DNA of 17,342 bases from assembly GCA_900550025.1 (NCBI GenBank), contig URQP01000054.1:1-17342 (forward strand). Reading direction: 5' to 3'. Both the position numbers and the translations under genes were made by a program. Origin of the DNA: an uncultured Porphyromonadaceae bacterium. Lineage in GTDB: Bacteria > Bacteroidota > Bacteroidia > Bacteroidales > Muribaculaceae. Positions 14,839-17,342 of this stretch are shown one piece after another. The notes beneath the pieces are model-generated. The model did no database searches. It worked only from the letters and a program-made list of their open reading frames with translations, and was not told the DNA's origin. The first letter of the stretch is position 1; every line of letters starts with the position of its first letter.

Positions 14839-16095
14839 ATGAAACGGCTTTCATTATTTATATTATGTTTTTTTCTGTTTTGCTTGCCGCATTATGCGCA
14901 AGTCACAGCAAACTACGATAACGAATGCTATGTGGCCGATTCAATCTGCATATTCTATAAAAAAGGTTATCGCTACGTAGATACGGACATCCGCAATAAC
15001 GATTCAGAATTGAGCCATTTGCTGAACTCGTTGCGTCAAGCCAAATCCGAAGGCAAAGAGACCCATATTCTCATAAGATCCGGAGCATCACCCGACGGAA
15101 ACAAAAGGGCCAACGAACGGTTAGCAACAAATCGCGCCAATGAATTACGCTCCTATCTGTCACGCAACGCCGGCATCACAGAAAATCAAATCAAGAAACT
15201 CTCAACCGGCATATCATGGGAGAAACTGAAAGAAATGGTCGACACATCCGACATGCAATACCGTAAAGACGTAATGCAAATATTAGACGAACCGGCCGAC
15301 AGCAACACCGACAACCGTAAAACAAAGCTTATGGAGCTACATATGGGCATGCCATACAAATATATGCTTGACAATATGTTCCCCGACTTGCGCTATAGCT
15401 CCGTATTACTACTTAAACCCCGCCCTGTACAGTCTCTCGAATCCATAGACAGTCTGCTTACCGCAAGAGCCGATTTAAGCCAAAGCTTCAGAGACGCGAA
15501 GCCGGGCATATCCTTAAAACACTCTATAACAAGCACTTTTACCCCCCTTGCAGTTAAAGACAATGAATGGAGCCATAAGCTCTATATAAAAACCAATGCA
15601 ATAGGCTTGGGGATGCTTGTCCTCAACGCCGCCGTTGAATACGACTTCTCCGATTTATTCTCGTTCCATCTGCCGGTATACTACTCCGGGGCCAACTATT
15701 TTTCACGGCGCACCAAGTTCCGCATCCTCGGAACGCAGCCGGAGCTTAGAATATGGCCGACGGAAAACAGGCGTTTCTTCGCCGGGGTGCACTTCGGCGT
15801 GGCCTCCTACAATTTCGCCATCAAAAGCGGTGGCTACAGGATACAGGACCACAACGGAAACACGCCGGCATTGGGCGGCGGCATCAGTGTAGGCTACCGC
15901 ATGCCCTTCTGCCGTAACAAGCATTTCCTGTTGGAATTCGCAATAGGAGCCGGAGCCTACCGCGCATATTACGACAAGTTCAACAATTCCGGCAGCGGGG
16001 CCTACCACTCCACCGTGCGGGAAACATACATAGGCATCGACAATGCAGCCGTGTCATTCACCTATATGTTTAACTTAAATAAGAGAAGAAAGTGA
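14839..16095 (+). CDS. OmpA-like / DUF3575 protein of a fimbria-type locus
   Basis: A 418-residue exported protein. Residues 1-20 are a signal peptide (hydrophobic core FILCFFLFCL, likely cut after HYA). Residues 45-150 resemble an OmpA-type peptidoglycan-binding domain, with SGASPDGNKRANERLATNRA containing the usual Asn, Leu and Arg-Ala positions. Residues 243-418 match DUF3575, a beta-rich outer-membrane domain (KTNAIGLGMLVLNAAVEYDF, GISVGYRMPF, YIGIDNAAVSFTYMF). The order is the reverse of OmpA itself, where the barrel comes first. Such proteins occur at the head of fimbrillin operons in Bacteroidales, where they may help anchor or assemble the fibre in the outer membrane; the exact role is unproven. 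Its stop overlaps the next gene (GTGA). The first 60% of the gene is near 43-47% G+C and the last part near 57-62% in sampled stretches. Confidence 0.85.
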   Translation: MKRLSLFILCFFLFCLPHYAQVTANYDNECYVADSICIFYKKGYRYVDTDIRNNDSELSHLLNSLRQAKSEGKETHILIRSGASPDGNKRANERLATNRANELRSYLSRNAGITENQIKKLSTGISWEKLKEMVDTSDMQYRKDVMQILDEPADSNTDNRKTKLMELHMGMPYKYMLDNMFPDLRYSSVLLLKPRPVQSLESIDSLLTARADLSQSFRDAKPGISLKHSITSTFTPLAVKDNEWSHKLYIKTNAIGLGMLVLNAAVEYDFSDLFSFHLPVYYSGANYFSRRTKFRILGTQPELRIWPTENRRFFAGVHFGVASYNFAIKSGGYRIQDHNGNTPALGGGISVGYRMPFCRNKHFLLEFAIGAGAYRAYYDKFNNSGSGAYHSTVRETYIGIDNAAVSFTYMFNLNKRRK

Positions 16096-17138
16096 AAAAT
16101 ACAAGAATGACATATAAAACAGCGGCCGCGTGCGCATTGGCCATTTCCGCGTTGTCCTCCTGCGATGTCCACGAGTTCCCGGCGGAAGAGCCCGGGAAAC
16201 AAAGCATCACCCTCAACCTCGAATTCCAGACAGAGATGCCCCTGCACCAAACCGTAGAATATACCCGCTCTGGCAATGCCTCTACGAACGCCGGCGACTA
16301 CGACATAAGGTACCAAATCCGCGTCTACAGGACGGACAATGAAGGGGAACCGTTGTCCGACGTATACACATCAATAACAGAGACAAAGGACGATGTGACC
16401 GACCTCAATCATTCCGTCGACATAGAAATTGAAAAAGGCAATTACCTCTTCCTCGTATGGGCCGACTATGTGGACGGCGGCAAGGAAGAGGACAAGTTTT
16501 ATGCCACCGGCGACTTCAAGGAGATAACGCTGGCAGGAGAAAGCCACTGCGGCAACAACGTTTTCCGCGACGCCTTCCGCGGGGAGGCGGCGGCAACGGT
16601 AACCTCCGGCGATGGCACGCCACAAGAAATCACGGTTGAAATGGAACGTCCGTTGGCACGCTACCAGTTCGTCACGACCGACTTGGAGACATTCATCACC
16701 AACGCCCTGAAAGAGCAGAAGGCGCGCGACGGCGCGGAAAAGGAGGACTCCCCGACAAAGGCCGTCAACTTGGACGACTACCGCATCGTGTTCCGCTATA
16801 CAGGCTTCATGCCGTCGGCATTCAATGTTTTCACCAACAAGCCGATAGACGCGGTGACCGGAGTCAGCTTCACCGGACGGATCACCCGCCTGAGCGACAC
16901 GGAGGCGGAATTGGGGTTCGATTATGTGTTCGTCAACGGCACCGAATCGACAGTGCCGGTCGCAGTCGAGGTCTACGGCACAGACAACCAGCTTCTTTCC
17001 TCCACCGGCCCCATCGACGTACCTTTAGTGCGTAGCAAGTACACAATCGTGCGCGGGCCGTTCCTCACCACCCAAGCGTCCGGAAATGTAGGGATAAATC
17101 CGGGATTCGACGGTGACTGGAATTATGAAATCAAGTAA
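16092..17138 (+). CDS. DUF6562-like fimbria-associated lipoprotein
   Basis: A 348-residue lipoprotein: short basic n-region, hydrophobic core, and lipobox LSSC with the lipidated Cys at residue 24. The mature part resembles DUF6562, a beta-sandwich family found beside fimbrillin genes: SITLNLEFQTEMP, YDIRYQIRVYRTD, NYLFLVWADYVDGG, ITVEMERPLARYQFVTTD, VFRYTGFMPSAFNVF, and a final FLTTQASGNVGINPGFDGDW. It is probably exported and anchored in the outer membrane, perhaps as a fimbrial accessory or tip subunit, by analogy with fimbrillins. I give the GTG at 16092, which overlaps the previous stop by 4 nt; an ATG at 16107 gives a signal peptide five residues shorter and is equally possible. The next gene follows after 48 bases. 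Confidence 0.8.
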   Translation: MKNTRMTYKTAAACALAISALSSCDVHEFPAEEPGKQSITLNLEFQTEMPLHQTVEYTRSGNASTNAGDYDIRYQIRVYRTDNEGEPLSDVYTSITETKDDVTDLNHSVDIEIEKGNYLFLVWADYVDGGKEEDKFYATGDFKEITLAGESHCGNNVFRDAFRGEAAATVTSGDGTPQEITVEMERPLARYQFVTTDLETFITNALKEQKARDGAEKEDSPTKAVNLDDYRIVFRYTGFMPSAFNVFTNKPIDAVTGVSFTGRITRLSDTEAELGFDYVFVNGTESTVPVAVEVYGTDNQLLSSTGPIDVPLVRSKYTIVRGPFLTTQASGNVGINPGFDGDWNYEIK

Positions 17139-17145
17139 ACACATA

Positions 17146-17167
17146 TAATAATACTAATAATACTAAC
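17146..17167 (+). repeat. Short 9-bp tandem repeat in the leader of the last gene
   Basis: TAATAATAC is present twice (17146-17154, 17155-17163), followed by a partial TAAC. It lies in the 48-base A/T-rich gap before the last lipoprotein gene. I see no convincing promoter in this gap, so the gene is probably co-transcribed with the preceding one. Confidence 0.5.
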
Positions 17168-17186
17168 TCTTTTAAATTAAATCATT

Positions 17187-17342
17187 ATGAAAAAGCAATT
17201 ATGCAAACTGGCAATTTTCGCGTTGCTGCTGTCGACAGCCTCATGCTCCGACGAGCAGTTCGCGGGTGACTTGACAGGCGGCGAGACGACCGTCACTTTC
17301 AACGCCCAGCTGCCGGCAGGCCTTCAGACAAGGACAGCCGGC
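17187..17342 (+). CDS. Fimbrillin-like lipoprotein, 3'-truncated by window edge
   Basis: The first 52 codons of a new gene, open to the end of the window. It begins MKKQLCKLAIFALLLSTASC, a lipoprotein signal peptide with Cys20 as the lipidation site, followed by SDEQF, an acidic stretch like those that direct surface display in Bacteroidetes. Then comes TTVTFNAQLPAGLQTRTAG, the first beta strand and Thr-Arg segment common at the start of FimA/Mfa1-type and DUF6562 proteins; in Porphyromonas such Arg sites are cut during fimbria assembly. Family assignment is tentative because so little is visible. The leader is A/T-rich with no Shine-Dalgarno site. Confidence 0.7.
   Translation, partial: MKKQLCKLAIFALLLSTASCSDEQFAGDLTGGETTVTFNAQLPAGLQTRTAG

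Noticed and set aside
1..17342. CRISPR arrays, tRNA or rRNA genes, insertion sequences, prophage genes
   Set aside because: No regularly spaced repeats, cloverleaf-like sequences, transposase or phage motifs were seen on either strand.

Overview
This window looks like chromosomal DNA of a Bacteroidales bacterium, possibly a Muribaculaceae-like gut commensal; the family-level placement is only a guess. Four things support the order. Several upstream regions carry the Bacteroidetes-type promoter (a -33 TTTG-like box and a -7 box TAnnTTTG). Leaders are A/T-rich and mostly lack Shine-Dalgarno sites. The DUF6452-DUF6048 pair is typical of the group. The right end holds a fimbrillin-type locus. Most genes look close to 50% G+C by eye; the gene at 8975-9871 is far more AT-rich.

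Layout, left to right. (1) 1-2757, plus strand: the 3' part of a four-domain sulfur-handling protein (CoA-disulfide-reductase-like flavoprotein, rhodanese, TusA, DsrE), followed 7 nt later by a small MarR-type regulator. A perfect 15-bp hairpin at 2759-2803 lies where this unit converges with dnaJ. (2) 2823-4586, minus strand: grpE then dnaJ, preceded by a sequence that fits a sigma-54 (-24/-12) promoter. (3) 4690-8522, minus strand: a tightly overlapping unit in transcription order GT2, GT2, GT-B glycosyltransferase, ispE, with a Bacteroidetes-type promoter at about 8560. It joins surface-glycan synthesis to an isoprenoid-precursor enzyme. (4) 8543-9871, minus strand: a variable patch with a degraded DUF2442/HTH-like gene and an AT-rich lipoprotein gene of unknown function. 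(5) 10065-11621, plus strand: the replicative helicase dnaB. (6) 11713-14683, plus strand: a unit of a membrane-anchored polyprenyl-phosphate-type glycosyltransferase, a nitroreductase, a DUF6452 lipoprotein and a DUF6048 outer-membrane protein, the last three joined by short overlaps. (7) 14839 to the window end, plus strand: a fimbria-type locus with an OmpA-like/DUF3575 protein, a DUF6562-like lipoprotein, and the start of another lipoprotein that runs off the window.

Most genes belong to recognisable families. The least ordinary items are the sigma-54-like promoter overlapping an inverted repeat before grpE-dnaJ, the decayed HTH gene whose shifted reading frame runs through the glycosyltransferase promoter, the adjacent AT-rich lipoprotein gene, and the composition change inside the OmpA/DUF3575 gene. 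I see no CRISPR array, tRNA, rRNA, transposase or phage gene. No gap between genes exceeds 300 bases. Nothing in the window clearly amounts to a wholly new system.
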